This document shows positions 15,458-22,251 of a stretch of 28,762 nt of DNA, one piece after another. The stretch is taken from contig DAHWGX010000022.1 in assembly GCA_027335985.1 (NCBI GenBank), positions 1-28,762 on the forward strand, in the 5' to 3' direction. The translations under genes and the position numbers were made by a program. Below the pieces are notes generated by a model, which had not been told where the DNA came from, made no database searches, and saw only the letters and a list, made by a program, of their open reading frames with translations. The stretch comes from Nitrospirota bacterium. GTDB taxonomy: Bacteria; Nitrospirota_A; Leptospirillia; Leptospirillales; Leptospirillaceae. How positions within the stretch are numbered: the stretch's first letter is position 1; every line of letters starts with the position of its first letter.

Positions 15458-16384
15458 CTAATCGGCATCGAACCAATGGCCAAGGATCTCCCGGAAGCGC
15501 CCGGACTCAGGTGTCCGTATGCTCTTGAAAAGGGTCCGAACGAAGGCCACGTCTCTCCGGGACATCTCCATTCGGCCGAGCCCCATTTCAACCCCGGACG
15601 CTTCCATCATCGTACGGGCTGCCTCCCGATAGTCCCCAATTCCTGCCTTTGCAAGAGAGATCCCTTCCAGGTCAAAGGCGATCCCGGCATGGTTTCGAAG
15701 CCTTTCATCTCCGGAAAGAGCCATTCCAAAGTGGCGAAGAGCCTCCTTGTAGTCTCCGGAAAGATAATAGTTCCGGCCAAGGCTGGCATGGTCGGTGGCG
15801 ACAGACAGGGGGTCCTTTCTCCCATGGTCGAGAGCCAGGGCTTTCCTGAAAAGGGGTATCGCCCCCCGGTAGTCCTTTCGGGCCGAGGCCCTCATTCCTT
15901 CGACCTGGAAGAGCCGGGCTTCGAGACGCTCTTTTTCCCCGGAGCCGGAGGGCATGGCGTCCGCGATGCGGTGGGCCTCTTCGATCCATACCCCGGCCTG
16001 TCCCGGAGGGGCAATTTCCGCGGACAGGATATAGGTCTCAACCCTCTTCCCGGGGTATTCGCTCACCCTTTCCAGGAGAAGGGCCCTGTCGATCCACTGT
16101 CTGGAGGCGTCGACCCGTCCGAGATAGAAAGAGAGGCTCGCCAGACGGTTCATGTCATCGATCGTCCCCGGAAGGTCGTCGGAAAGGCGGTGCATCCGCA
16201 GGGCTTTCCTGATGGATGAAAGCGCCTGGGCCGGATGGTTCTGCATCAGAAGTTGCTGTGCCCCGGAGAGATTTTCCCGAGCCTTCACCCTGTTTGGATG
16301 GGCCACGGGGGCTCCCGCGCACCCGGAGAGAAGTGCGAGGACAAGGAGCCCTCCCCCCACAGCCTTGCAGACGCCGGACTTCAT
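15458..16384 (-). CDS. TPR lipoprotein linked to the Mla genes
   Basis: A 308-residue protein with a lipoprotein signal peptide; LLSGC gives Cys22 as the lipidation site. Several TPR units are visible, for example GAQQLLMQNHPAQALSSIRKAL, YRGAIPLFRKALALDHGRKD and GRNYYLSGDYKEALRHFGMAL. The ATG overlaps the mlaD stop by 4 bases, so it is the last gene of the Mla transcript and may scaffold the transporter at the periplasmic side; that role is inferred from position. Canonical Mla operons have the soluble MlaC here instead, and I see no MlaC. The gene converges with the GGDEF-like gene, 9 bases between stops. Confidence 0.8.
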   Translation of the reverse strand: MKSGVCKAVGGGLLVLALLSGCAGAPVAHPNRVKARENLSGAQQLLMQNHPAQALSSIRKALRMHRLSDDLPGTIDDMNRLASLSFYLGRVDASRQWIDRALLLERVSEYPGKRVETYILSAEIAPPGQAGVWIEEAHRIADAMPSGSGEKERLEARLFQVEGMRASARKDYRGAIPLFRKALALDHGRKDPLSVATDHASLGRNYYLSGDYKEALRHFGMALSGDERLRNHAGIAFDLEGISLAKAGIGDYREAARTMMEASGVEMGLGRMEMSRRDVAFVRTLFKSIRTPESGRFREILGHWFDAD

Positions 16385-17292
16385 TTTCCACCCCCTTCGG
16401 GAAGGGAGGGAACCGGACTCGCCCCCCGGTCGACAGGACCCAGCGCCGGAAGGGGAGGGGGAGGGGGAGAGATGAGATTCCGGACCGGCCAGCTCTGCTT
16501 GATCCCGTTCAGGATCGACTGCGTCGTATCGAGCGTCTCCCCGGTGGTCGAGAGGATCGTGGTCGTCTTGCCGGTGATTTCAGGAAGGGCCGGAGTGGCC
16601 TTCTTGATGTCGTCGACGATCGACTGCAGCTGCGTGACGAGATGGGGTAGATCGCCGGCCATCACCTTGATGTTTTCGGAGGTCTTGCGGATGTTGACCG
16701 CCGTCCCCTGGAGTTCGTCGTAAATCTCCTGCTTTTTGAGGATGGCACCGACCGTGCCTTTTCCGCGATCGATCGAGCTCGAGAGATCGGCGATGTTCCG
16801 GACGATTCTCTGGAGATCGATGATCGTCGGGTTCAGTTTTGCCATGATCTGCTCCATGGTCAGCGGGGGTTCCGCCCGGAGACGGGTATTGTTCTTCACT
16901 TCGGGAAGCCAGGGCGTTCCGATGCTGATCCGGAGGGAGACGTCGCCGGAGATGATTCCGGACTTCTTGATGGTGACGAAGGAGTCCTTGCGGATCATCT
17001 CCTGGTATTTTCTGAGGACTTTCATCGATACCTTGATCTGGTTCAGCTTTGTGAAATCCAGCCTGTCCACCTCTCCGACATCGAGACCAGCGAGCCTCAC
17101 CGGGGTTCCCGGAACGATTCCGTAGGACTGGTCCAGGATGGTGTAGAGATGGAAGCGCCGGTCGAAGACGTGCTGGTGCACGGCGATCTCGTAAAGACCG
17201 AAGATGAAGCCGACGAGTGGAACCAGAAGAAAAAGTCCCGCCAGCTGTTCTATTCTTTTTTCCCCTGCCCGGTGCACATAGTGAAGTTTCAT
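16381..17292 (-). CDS. mlaD: MlaD-like MCE-domain substrate-binding protein
   Basis: A 303-residue protein with an N-terminal transmembrane helix (about 15-36, LAGLFLLVPLVGFIFGLYEIAV) and one MCE domain (about 47-125). The latter contains the family signature YGIVPGTPVRLAGLDVGEVDRLD and SGIISGDVSLRIS. The remaining 180 residues are helical and end in a Pro-rich tail, longer than E. coli MlaD (about 183 residues). MCE proteins form hexameric rings that carry phospholipids between the membranes. Its ATG overlaps the mlaF stop (ATGA) and its stop overlaps the lipoprotein start. Confidence 0.9.
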   Translation of the reverse strand: MKLHYVHRAGEKRIEQLAGLFLLVPLVGFIFGLYEIAVHQHVFDRRFHLYTILDQSYGIVPGTPVRLAGLDVGEVDRLDFTKLNQIKVSMKVLRKYQEMIRKDSFVTIKKSGIISGDVSLRISIGTPWLPEVKNNTRLRAEPPLTMEQIMAKLNPTIIDLQRIVRNIADLSSSIDRGKGTVGAILKKQEIYDELQGTAVNIRKTSENIKVMAGDLPHLVTQLQSIVDDIKKATPALPEITGKTTTILSTTGETLDTTQSILNGIKQSWPVRNLISPPPPPLPALGPVDRGASPVPSLPEGGGK

Positions 17293-17963
17293 TCGGCCTC
17301 GTGAACGCCATCGGTCGTCAGACGATAGCGATGGCTGAAAAAGGATTGTTGGTCCATGCTCTTTCTTGTCAGCGCGAGAACGGTTATTTCTTTCTCCGAT
17401 TCGATCCGGGCGAGCCGATTCCAGAATGTCGCCACCCCTTCGTCGTCGAGCCCCTCGAAGGGATCGTCGAGAATCAGGAGGTCCGGGTTGTTGATCAGAG
17501 ACCGGACGAATCCGACCTTCTTGATCTGGTCTAGGTTCAGGGAAGACGGGTAGAGGTTGAGGATGTCCCCGAGGCGAAACTCCTCCAGAAACGGGTCGAG
17601 AAGCGCCGTTACCCGCTCCAGGGACTCGAAATGTCCGAACCGGAGGGGCAGGGCGATGTTCTGGAAGACCGTCAGATGCTGGAGAAGCACCCCCCTGTCC
17701 GGAAGAACGCCGATCTTTTTCCGGACATACGAGAGCAGGGGGGCGGAAGGTACGGTCATGTCGCGCCCGAAGGCGGTGTACTCCCCTTCCCAGAGCGTGA
17801 GAAGACCCAGGATTGTCTTGACGATGGCCGATTTCCCGATCCCGCAGGAACCCGAAATGAGGACGTTGTCCCCGCGGGAGATCCGGAGGTTGAGAGCAGG
17901 AAAAAGGGGGCGCTCCGCCTCGTAGCCGATTCTGGCATCCTGGAAGTCAAGCAATGTTTCCAA
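17289..17963 (-). CDS. mlaF: MlaF-like ABC ATPase with altered catalytic motifs
   Basis: A 224-residue ABC ATPase placed between permease and MCE genes, so it should energise lipid transport. Walker A is intact (GSCGIGKS, 38-45). The other motifs differ from normal MlaF. The segment where the Q-loop is expected reads GVLPDRG, the LSGG signature is replaced by SLNLD (141-145), Walker B ends D166-D167 (LLILDDPFEG), so the catalytic Glu is Asp, and the switch His is Arg200 (ALTRKS). ATP binding looks possible; hydrolysis may be slow or depend on another subunit. Start is TTG at 17963 behind GAGAGGAG. The stop overlaps mlaD. Confidence 0.85.
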   Translation of the reverse strand: METLLDFQDARIGYEAERPLFPALNLRISRGDNVLISGSCGIGKSAIVKTILGLLTLWEGEYTAFGRDMTVPSAPLLSYVRKKIGVLPDRGVLLQHLTVFQNIALPLRFGHFESLERVTALLDPFLEEFRLGDILNLYPSSLNLDQIKKVGFVRSLINNPDLLILDDPFEGLDDEGVATFWNRLARIESEKEITVLALTRKSMDQQSFFSHRYRLTTDGVHEAE

Positions 17964-17985
17964 AAAACACCGCTCCTCTCGCTGG

Positions 17986-18621
17986 TCAGGCCAGCGCAGA
18001 AAAGATGAGATAGATGCTGAGCATCACCACACACAGGGACAAGGAACTGACGAGAGCCAGGGTCGTCTCCCGGGGAACCTCGACCGGAGAGTTTTTCACC
18101 CGCAATCCGTGATAGACGCTGACGGAGGCGATGATCGTCCCGTAGGCGAGGCCTTCGAGAACGGGGAGAACGAGGTCGGAGAGCTTGATGCTGGTCTCGA
18201 TCATCCGGGCGAGCGTGGCGATCGGCATCGAAAGGCCCATCAGGGCCATGGCGAACCCTCCCCCCATCGCGATCAGCCCGAAGTAAAAGGTCAGGGCCAC
18301 ATTGGACACGACGATGCCAACGAGACGGGGGGTCACGAGGAAATTGGACAGGTTGACTCCCAGCATCTCGATCGTATCGAGTTCTCCTGCGACGCGCATG
18401 TTCCCGATCTCGACCGCCAGTCCGGATGTCGAGCGGGCGATGACGATGAGCGCGGTCGCGAAGGGGCCGACGATCCCGAAAATGACATGAAGGACGATGG
18501 GTCCCATGAGGTTCTGGATCCCAAGTCGGGGAAGCTCGATCCCAGTCTCCGCGACGATTCCGGCTCCCACTAGAAGCGCGACGATGGTAATGATGGGGAG
18601 GGCCGAAGATCCCGCAGCCAC
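17986..18621 (-). CDS. mlaE: MlaE-like lipid transport permease, N-terminus unresolved
   Basis: The region from the first normal start codon (GTG at 18621) encodes 211 residues with the MlaE permease pattern. Several helices are visible, and the family core IVGPFATALIVIARSTSGLAVEIG and MRVAGELDTIEMLGVN correspond to the conserved RELGP...AGRxGSAxxAEIGxM and E-Q-xxxMEMMxV of MlaE. The otherwise conserved Arg-Glu-Leu before GP is not kept. Typical MlaE has about 255 residues. The missing part, an amphipathic helix and the lead-in to helix 1, is readable in the same frame up to about 18780, but no ATG, GTG or TTG occurs there, and no Shine-Dalgarno precedes the GTG. The true start is therefore unknown. 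mlaF follows after 22 bases. Confidence 0.85.
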   Translation of the reverse strand: MAAGSSALPIITIVALLVGAGIVAETGIELPRLGIQNLMGPIVLHVIFGIVGPFATALIVIARSTSGLAVEIGNMRVAGELDTIEMLGVNLSNFLVTPRLVGIVVSNVALTFYFGLIAMGGGFAMALMGLSMPIATLARMIETSIKLSDLVLPVLEGLAYGTIIASVSVYHGLRVKNSPVEVPRETTLALVSSLSLCVVMLSIYLIFSALA

Positions 18622-18780
18622 GATGGGTTGAAGGAAGCTGTGCAGAATCAGCCGCCGGGTCAGGACGAGGCGAATGAGATCGTAAAGGCTGGTGAGAACG
18701 ATCTGCCCCAGGTCCCGGAAATAATGAAAAAGCCTGACAGGACTGATTACCTGAAGGATATTGATGGCAAACCTCGGCGC
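18622..18780 (-). other. In-frame upstream extension of mlaE lacking a normal start codon
   Basis: Read in the mlaE frame on the minus strand, this segment gives sequence such as RFAINILQVISPVRLF, LTSLYDLIRLVLTRR and LHSFLQPIV, which looks like the N-terminal amphipathic part of MlaE. No ATG, GTG or TTG is in frame here or for the first part of the overlapping peroxidase gene. A GAGG lies 6 bases before an in-frame ATC at 18765, and a GGGAGGGAGG at 18811-18820 lies further upstream. A rare start codon or a sequence error are both possible. Confidence 0.55.
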
Positions 18781-18816
18781 GTCGTTTGTGGAAGGAAGGC
18801 GTCGATTCGCCTCCCT

Positions 18817-18833
18817 CCCTGATGGTATCAGGG
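18817..18833 (-). other. Hairpin at the peroxidase stop codon
   Basis: Perfect 7-bp arms CCCTGAT (18817-18823) and ATCAGGG (18827-18833) surround GGT and include the TGA of the peroxidase gene. No T-run follows, so it is probably not a terminator. It sits directly before the purine-rich stretch that could serve mlaE translation. Confidence 0.4.
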
Positions 18834-19820
18834 CTGGCTCATCTCTTTCTTCGTCTCTCCGGACAAAGCCCTGAGAAAGGCCACGAGGTCCCTTTTCTCG
18901 GAAGCTTTCAGGTGAAGAGGAACCAGCAGGGCATCTTTCGTGGCAAAGCGGGATTTTCCGCCGCCCCGGTCGTAGAAGTCAACCACCTGTGCAAGTGTCC
19001 GGAAGGTTCCGTCATGCATGTAGGGGGCCGTCAGCGCCACGTTCCGGAGCGGGGGGGTCCGGAACTTCCCTTTGTCCAGGGGATCGTGGGTCACCGCATA
19101 CCGGCCGACATCGACCGGCAGTGTTCCTGTCTGGGGGACGCCGAGATTATGGTAGGCCTGATCGGAGAGCAGGGCCCCCGAATGGCACAGGACGCAGCGG
19201 CCTTTGCCCCTGAAGAGCGCGAACCCCCGTTTTTGCGAGGGAGAAAGGGCCTTCGCCTCGCCCATCAGGAAGCGATCATAGGGCGTGTTCGGCGTGACCA
19301 GGGTCCGCTCGTAGGCGGCGATCGCCTCCGCGATGCGGTCTATGGAGACCGATCCGCCGAAGACCTCCCGGAAGGAATGCCGATAGGCCGGAATTTTCCG
19401 GAGACGGTCCACCACGCTCTGGTTGGAGGGGTTTTCCATCTCGACGGGATTGGTCAGGGGCCCGATGGCTTGCTCCTCAAGGCTTCCGGCCCGTCCGTCC
19501 CAGAACTGGAGATTCAGAAATGCTGCGTTCAGGACCGGAGGCGCGTTGCGTCCGCCCCTCTTGCCTCCGACCCCGAGGGAAACGGGCCGTGGATCGGCGA
19601 ACCCCGCCTTCGGCATGTGGCAGAAGGCGCAGCTGATGGAGCCGTTCACGGACAACTTCGGATCGAAGAACAGCTTCTTTCCCAGAGCGACCTTGGCCGG
19701 GGTTTCAAGATTCGAAAGAGGAACGGGAGGGGACGGGGGGAGGGGCACAAGAGGTTGCGCCTGCGCCAGAGACACTGAAAAAATCACGGACAATAATGGC
19801 ACGATATGGGAGAGTTTCAT
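18828..19820 (-). CDS. Di-heme cytochrome c peroxidase (CcpA/MauG family)
   Basis: A 330-residue exported protein. A signal peptide (MKLSHIVPLLSVIFSVSLAQAQ) precedes a mature part with two c-type haem sites, CAFCH near residue 65 and CVLCH near residue 210. FFDPKLSVNGSISCAFCHMP, RNAPPVLNAAFLNLQFWDGR, FRTPPLRNVALTAPYMHDGTF and a C-terminal LVAFLRALSG are family hallmarks. Bacterial members reduce hydrogen peroxide in the periplasm using cytochrome c or similar donors; MauG-like enzymes modify proteins instead. The gene starts at an ATG lying in a remnant of an IscB-type element, and it precedes mlaE with about 50 bases to the readable MlaE N-terminus. Confidence 0.93.
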   Translation of the reverse strand: MKLSHIVPLLSVIFSVSLAQAQPLVPLPPSPPVPLSNLETPAKVALGKKLFFDPKLSVNGSISCAFCHMPKAGFADPRPVSLGVGGKRGGRNAPPVLNAAFLNLQFWDGRAGSLEEQAIGPLTNPVEMENPSNQSVVDRLRKIPAYRHSFREVFGGSVSIDRIAEAIAAYERTLVTPNTPYDRFLMGEAKALSPSQKRGFALFRGKGRCVLCHSGALLSDQAYHNLGVPQTGTLPVDVGRYAVTHDPLDKGKFRTPPLRNVALTAPYMHDGTFRTLAQVVDFYDRGGGKSRFATKDALLVPLHLKASEKRDLVAFLRALSGETKKEMSQP

Positions 19821-20035
19821 CCTTAGGCGCGCATTGGAAACTTCGACGTTTACGCCGAGAAGGAATGCGCCTTCTCCTTTCTGTCAGAGTGGATATTCAT
19901 TTCGGCCGGCCCGTTGATACGGACGGAACCACCGTCCGGAACCCGAATACTGTATTGTCAACCCGAGATTTCCGAATCATCTTTCACTCTCTGCCGTTTA
20001 CGGCGGGGTGGCTGACGTGGTTCCTTCTGCGGGAG
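19816..20035 (-). pseudogene. Degraded IscB-type gene, C-terminal remnant (copy B)
   Basis: Bases 19916-19816 on the minus strand match 186-285 at 84 of 100 aligned positions with one extra T. In the matching frame they read QRAGRNEY, an in-frame TGA where copy A has Glu, then QKGEGAFLLGVNVEVSNAR. This matches QRADGYGY and QKGVGAFLPGVNAEVSNAR of copy A. Weaker, gapped similarity continues to about 20035. Most differences within the QKG to NAR stretch are silent or conservative, so the shared sequence evolved as coding DNA before decay. The remnant has the same orientation as the peroxidase gene and runs into its ATG. Its outer boundary is approximate. Confidence 0.75.
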
Positions 20036-20271
20036 AAAGAATCGCGATGACACTAGAAATCCTAGCATAGATTTCGGGGGGAACCCAACGAGAAACCGGA
20101 TAGACCACTCAGAAATTCAATATTTGGGTGCTGACTCATCCCAAGGCGGCCAGGGAGGTACGACAACGATTCTTTTTCGGGAGCCCGGAAGGGGGGGCAA
20201 GGCGCGCAAGAGGTCGGAATGAGGGTTGAACAGGGTCAGGGAAGCGGAGTGGCTGAGTCGATACGTTGGGC

Positions 20272-20301
20272 TTGACTGCGATAAAAACCCGACCCTAAAA
20301 T
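20272..20301 (+). promoter_or_regulatory. Promoter of the metal-resistance cluster, possibly leaderless
   Basis: TTGACT (20272-20277) and TAAAAT (20296-20301) are 18 bases apart. The ATG of the first gene is at 20308, 6 bases after the -10 box, so the expected transcription start coincides with the start codon. No regulator gene is nearby. Upstream, 20040-20270 shows nothing else I can support. Confidence 0.55.
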
Positions 20302-20307
20302 AGAACC

Positions 20308-20748
20308 ATGAAAGTTCATGGAATGTTCAGGCTCGATTCCTTTCTCATTCTTTTTTTTGCCGGGTTGCTCTGTCTCCTTCCGGGAGTTCCGCAATCGGTC
20401 AACGCCAAGACTGCTCTTTCCACCGAAAGAGCGGTCCAGACAAAAGCCGGAATGATCCCCCGAGCCTGTCCCATGAAGGGCATGAAGGGAACCCTTCCCT
20501 GTTGCGGACACGTGGCGAAGGCCGCGTTCTGCCGGACTTCGCTTTGCGACTTGTGTCTCCTTTCCGATCACCGTCAGGCGGAAACACCTCTCCGGATCCT
20601 TCGGGTGCCCCCGCCGGCGTTCTCCCCTCTCTTTTCAGTGTTCGCCGCACTTTCCGGAGGAACTCCCCCGATCCGTTCCCCCCTGTCAGATCCGCCTTTC
20701 CCTTCGAAATCTCTCCACCTGCAGGTCAATGCCCCCCTTCTGATTTGA
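20308..20748 (+). CDS. Small secreted Cys-rich protein heading the Cus cluster
   Basis: A 146-residue protein with a signal peptide (hydrophobic core SFLILFFAGLLCLLPG, likely cleavage after VNA at about 33). The mature part has six cysteines: C54, C65, C66, C75, C80 and C83, with CPMKGMKGTLPCC and CRTSLCDLC resembling metal ligands. The last 55 residues are Pro/Ser-rich. I do not recognise the family. Short exported Cys/Met/His proteins (DUF2946-like or CopL-like) often precede metal efflux genes, and this may play the same part. It lies 81 bases before cusC. If the ATG at 20308 is used the mRNA has almost no leader; the ATG at 20323 is possible but lacks a ribosome-binding site. Confidence 0.6.
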   Translation: MKVHGMFRLDSFLILFFAGLLCLLPGVPQSVNAKTALSTERAVQTKAGMIPRACPMKGMKGTLPCCGHVAKAAFCRTSLCDLCLLSDHRQAETPLRILRVPPPAFSPLFSVFAALSGGTPPIRSPLSDPPFPSKSLHLQVNAPLLI

Positions 20749-20829
20749 GATCCTCCCTGTTCTAGCCATATTCGGGATTTTTCCGAAAATGCCGGTTTTT
20801 TTGCCGCATCGAACAGGAGAGGAGCCATC

Positions 20830-22251
20830 ATGTCATTTCCCGAATTGTTTTTTTGCCGGAGACGGGGACCGGACGCCCACTTTTCCGGTCCTCCTCTTTC
20901 GACGGGACGTGTCGACCATTCGATCGTCCGTCCATTGCTTGCTTCGCTGATTCTCATATCGCTTCCCGGGATTCCCTCCTTTGCGGGAGGAGTACAGCCT
21001 CTCTGGGCCGAATCCGGACCACACTTCCGAGAACTCAAGCCTTCCGTCTCCCGAGTCCTCACTCTCGAGCAGGCCATCCGGCTGGCACTGGAAAGAAACC
21101 CGGGATTGGCGAAAGAGCGTGCGATCCTCGCCCGGTCCTCCGCTTTTTCCGTCCGCGCGGGGGAACTCTCCGATCCGAAAATCATTTTGGGGGAACAGTA
21201 CTTTCCCATTGATCTCGGAATGGGAGAAAGTGCCCTGGCCATGACGACTGTGGGTATCCGGCAATCCTTTCCCCCCTGGGGGAAGCGCTCCCTGCTCCGC
21301 CAGAGCGCCGTTTTTGAGGCGACCGCGGCACGCTGGAGGCTCGAGGACAAAAAAAACCGTCTCGTCCGCGATGTCCGCATGGCTTGGGTCGACCTCTACC
21401 GGGCCCGGGAGAAGGAGGTCATCCTCCGGTCGGCCGGGTCTCTCCGGGAGCAAGCGTTCCGGTCGGCCCTGGCGCGCTACCGCCAAGGGACCGGTTCGGA
21501 ATCCGATGTCCTGTTGGCCCAGTTTCAAAAAGACCGGATCCGGGACAGGAAGGAGCAGGTCCGCATCCGGGAGGAGAAGAGCCTCTACCGCCTGATGGAC
21601 CTCATGCATGTCTCGCGATCGTTCCGGATTCCTCCGGAAAAGCCCCATTTTCCGGATCCGCTTCCCGAATCCGTTCTTCTGGGACGGCTCGACCGACATC
21701 CGGAACTCGAGTCCCGGAACGAAAAGAATTCCGCTCAAGAACTCCTTGTCCGTGCCGCCGAGAAAGACAAAATTCCCGCCGTATCGGTCGAAGGAGACTA
21801 CAGCTATTTCATGGGACCGAACCTGATCACTGCAACGCCCAACCTGTTTTCGCTTCTGCTGAGCTTCAATCTCCCGGTTCGTCCCGGGGAACGCCAGGAT
21901 CAGAGGGTCGCGGAAAAAAGGCATGAACTCGAAATCCTCGAATCCGATCGTGATGCGGCGCGCCAACGGCTTATCGAGGAGGTCCGAAACTCCGAAGGAA
22001 CCTACCGACATCTCCTTCGCCGAACCGACCTTCTCGAACACGTCCTCATGCCCGAAGCCAAGAGAAGCGTGGACGCAGCCCTTGCAGGCTATGCGACCGG
22101 AACGCTGGAAATGGAACGCGTTCTGTCCACGATGCAAAAAGCCGAAAAAGTCGAACTTCAGGCCTTGTCCGTCGAGGCGGACCGATTGAAAACGGATGCC
22201 GAGCTTTCCTATCTGTCCGGCAGGCTTCAGGGAGGACCCCATGAACCGTAA
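20830..22251 (+). CDS. cusC: Outer-membrane efflux protein, CusC/TolC family
   Basis: A 473-residue TolC-family protein forming the outer-membrane channel of a tripartite efflux pump. LTLEQAIRLALERNPGL is the usual first helix of the repeat, and a second repeat follows after about residue 270. Long amphipathic helices (EKEVILRSAGSLREQAFRSALARYRQGTGSESDV) are typical. AGGAGAGGAG precedes the ATG. The signal region is unusual: about 35 polar residues come before the hydrophobic core IVRPLLASLILISLPGI. No closer in-frame start is evident, so export may rely on an extended n-region. The stop overlaps the cusB start by 11 bases. Confidence 0.9.
   Translation: MSFPELFFCRRRGPDAHFSGPPLSTGRVDHSIVRPLLASLILISLPGIPSFAGGVQPLWAESGPHFRELKPSVSRVLTLEQAIRLALERNPGLAKERAILARSSAFSVRAGELSDPKIILGEQYFPIDLGMGESALAMTTVGIRQSFPPWGKRSLLRQSAVFEATAARWRLEDKKNRLVRDVRMAWVDLYRAREKEVILRSAGSLREQAFRSALARYRQGTGSESDVLLAQFQKDRIRDRKEQVRIREEKSLYRLMDLMHVSRSFRIPPEKPHFPDPLPESVLLGRLDRHPELESRNEKNSAQELLVRAAEKDKIPAVSVEGDYSYFMGPNLITATPNLFSLLLSFNLPVRPGERQDQRVAEKRHELEILESDRDAARQRLIEEVRNSEGTYRHLLRRTDLLEHVLMPEAKRSVDAALAGYATGTLEMERVLSTMQKAEKVELQALSVEADRLKTDAELSYLSGRLQGGPHEP

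Noticed and set aside
19933..19961. TTGACA on the minus strand as the -35 box of the peroxidase gene
   Set aside because: No acceptable -10 box lies 15-19 bases downstream, and the sequence is part of the decayed IscB remnant.
20771..20802. Intrinsic terminator between the Cys-rich gene and cusC
   Set aside because: The TTCGG/CCGAA stem has only 5 pairs and the T-run begins 9 bases after it; too weak to claim.
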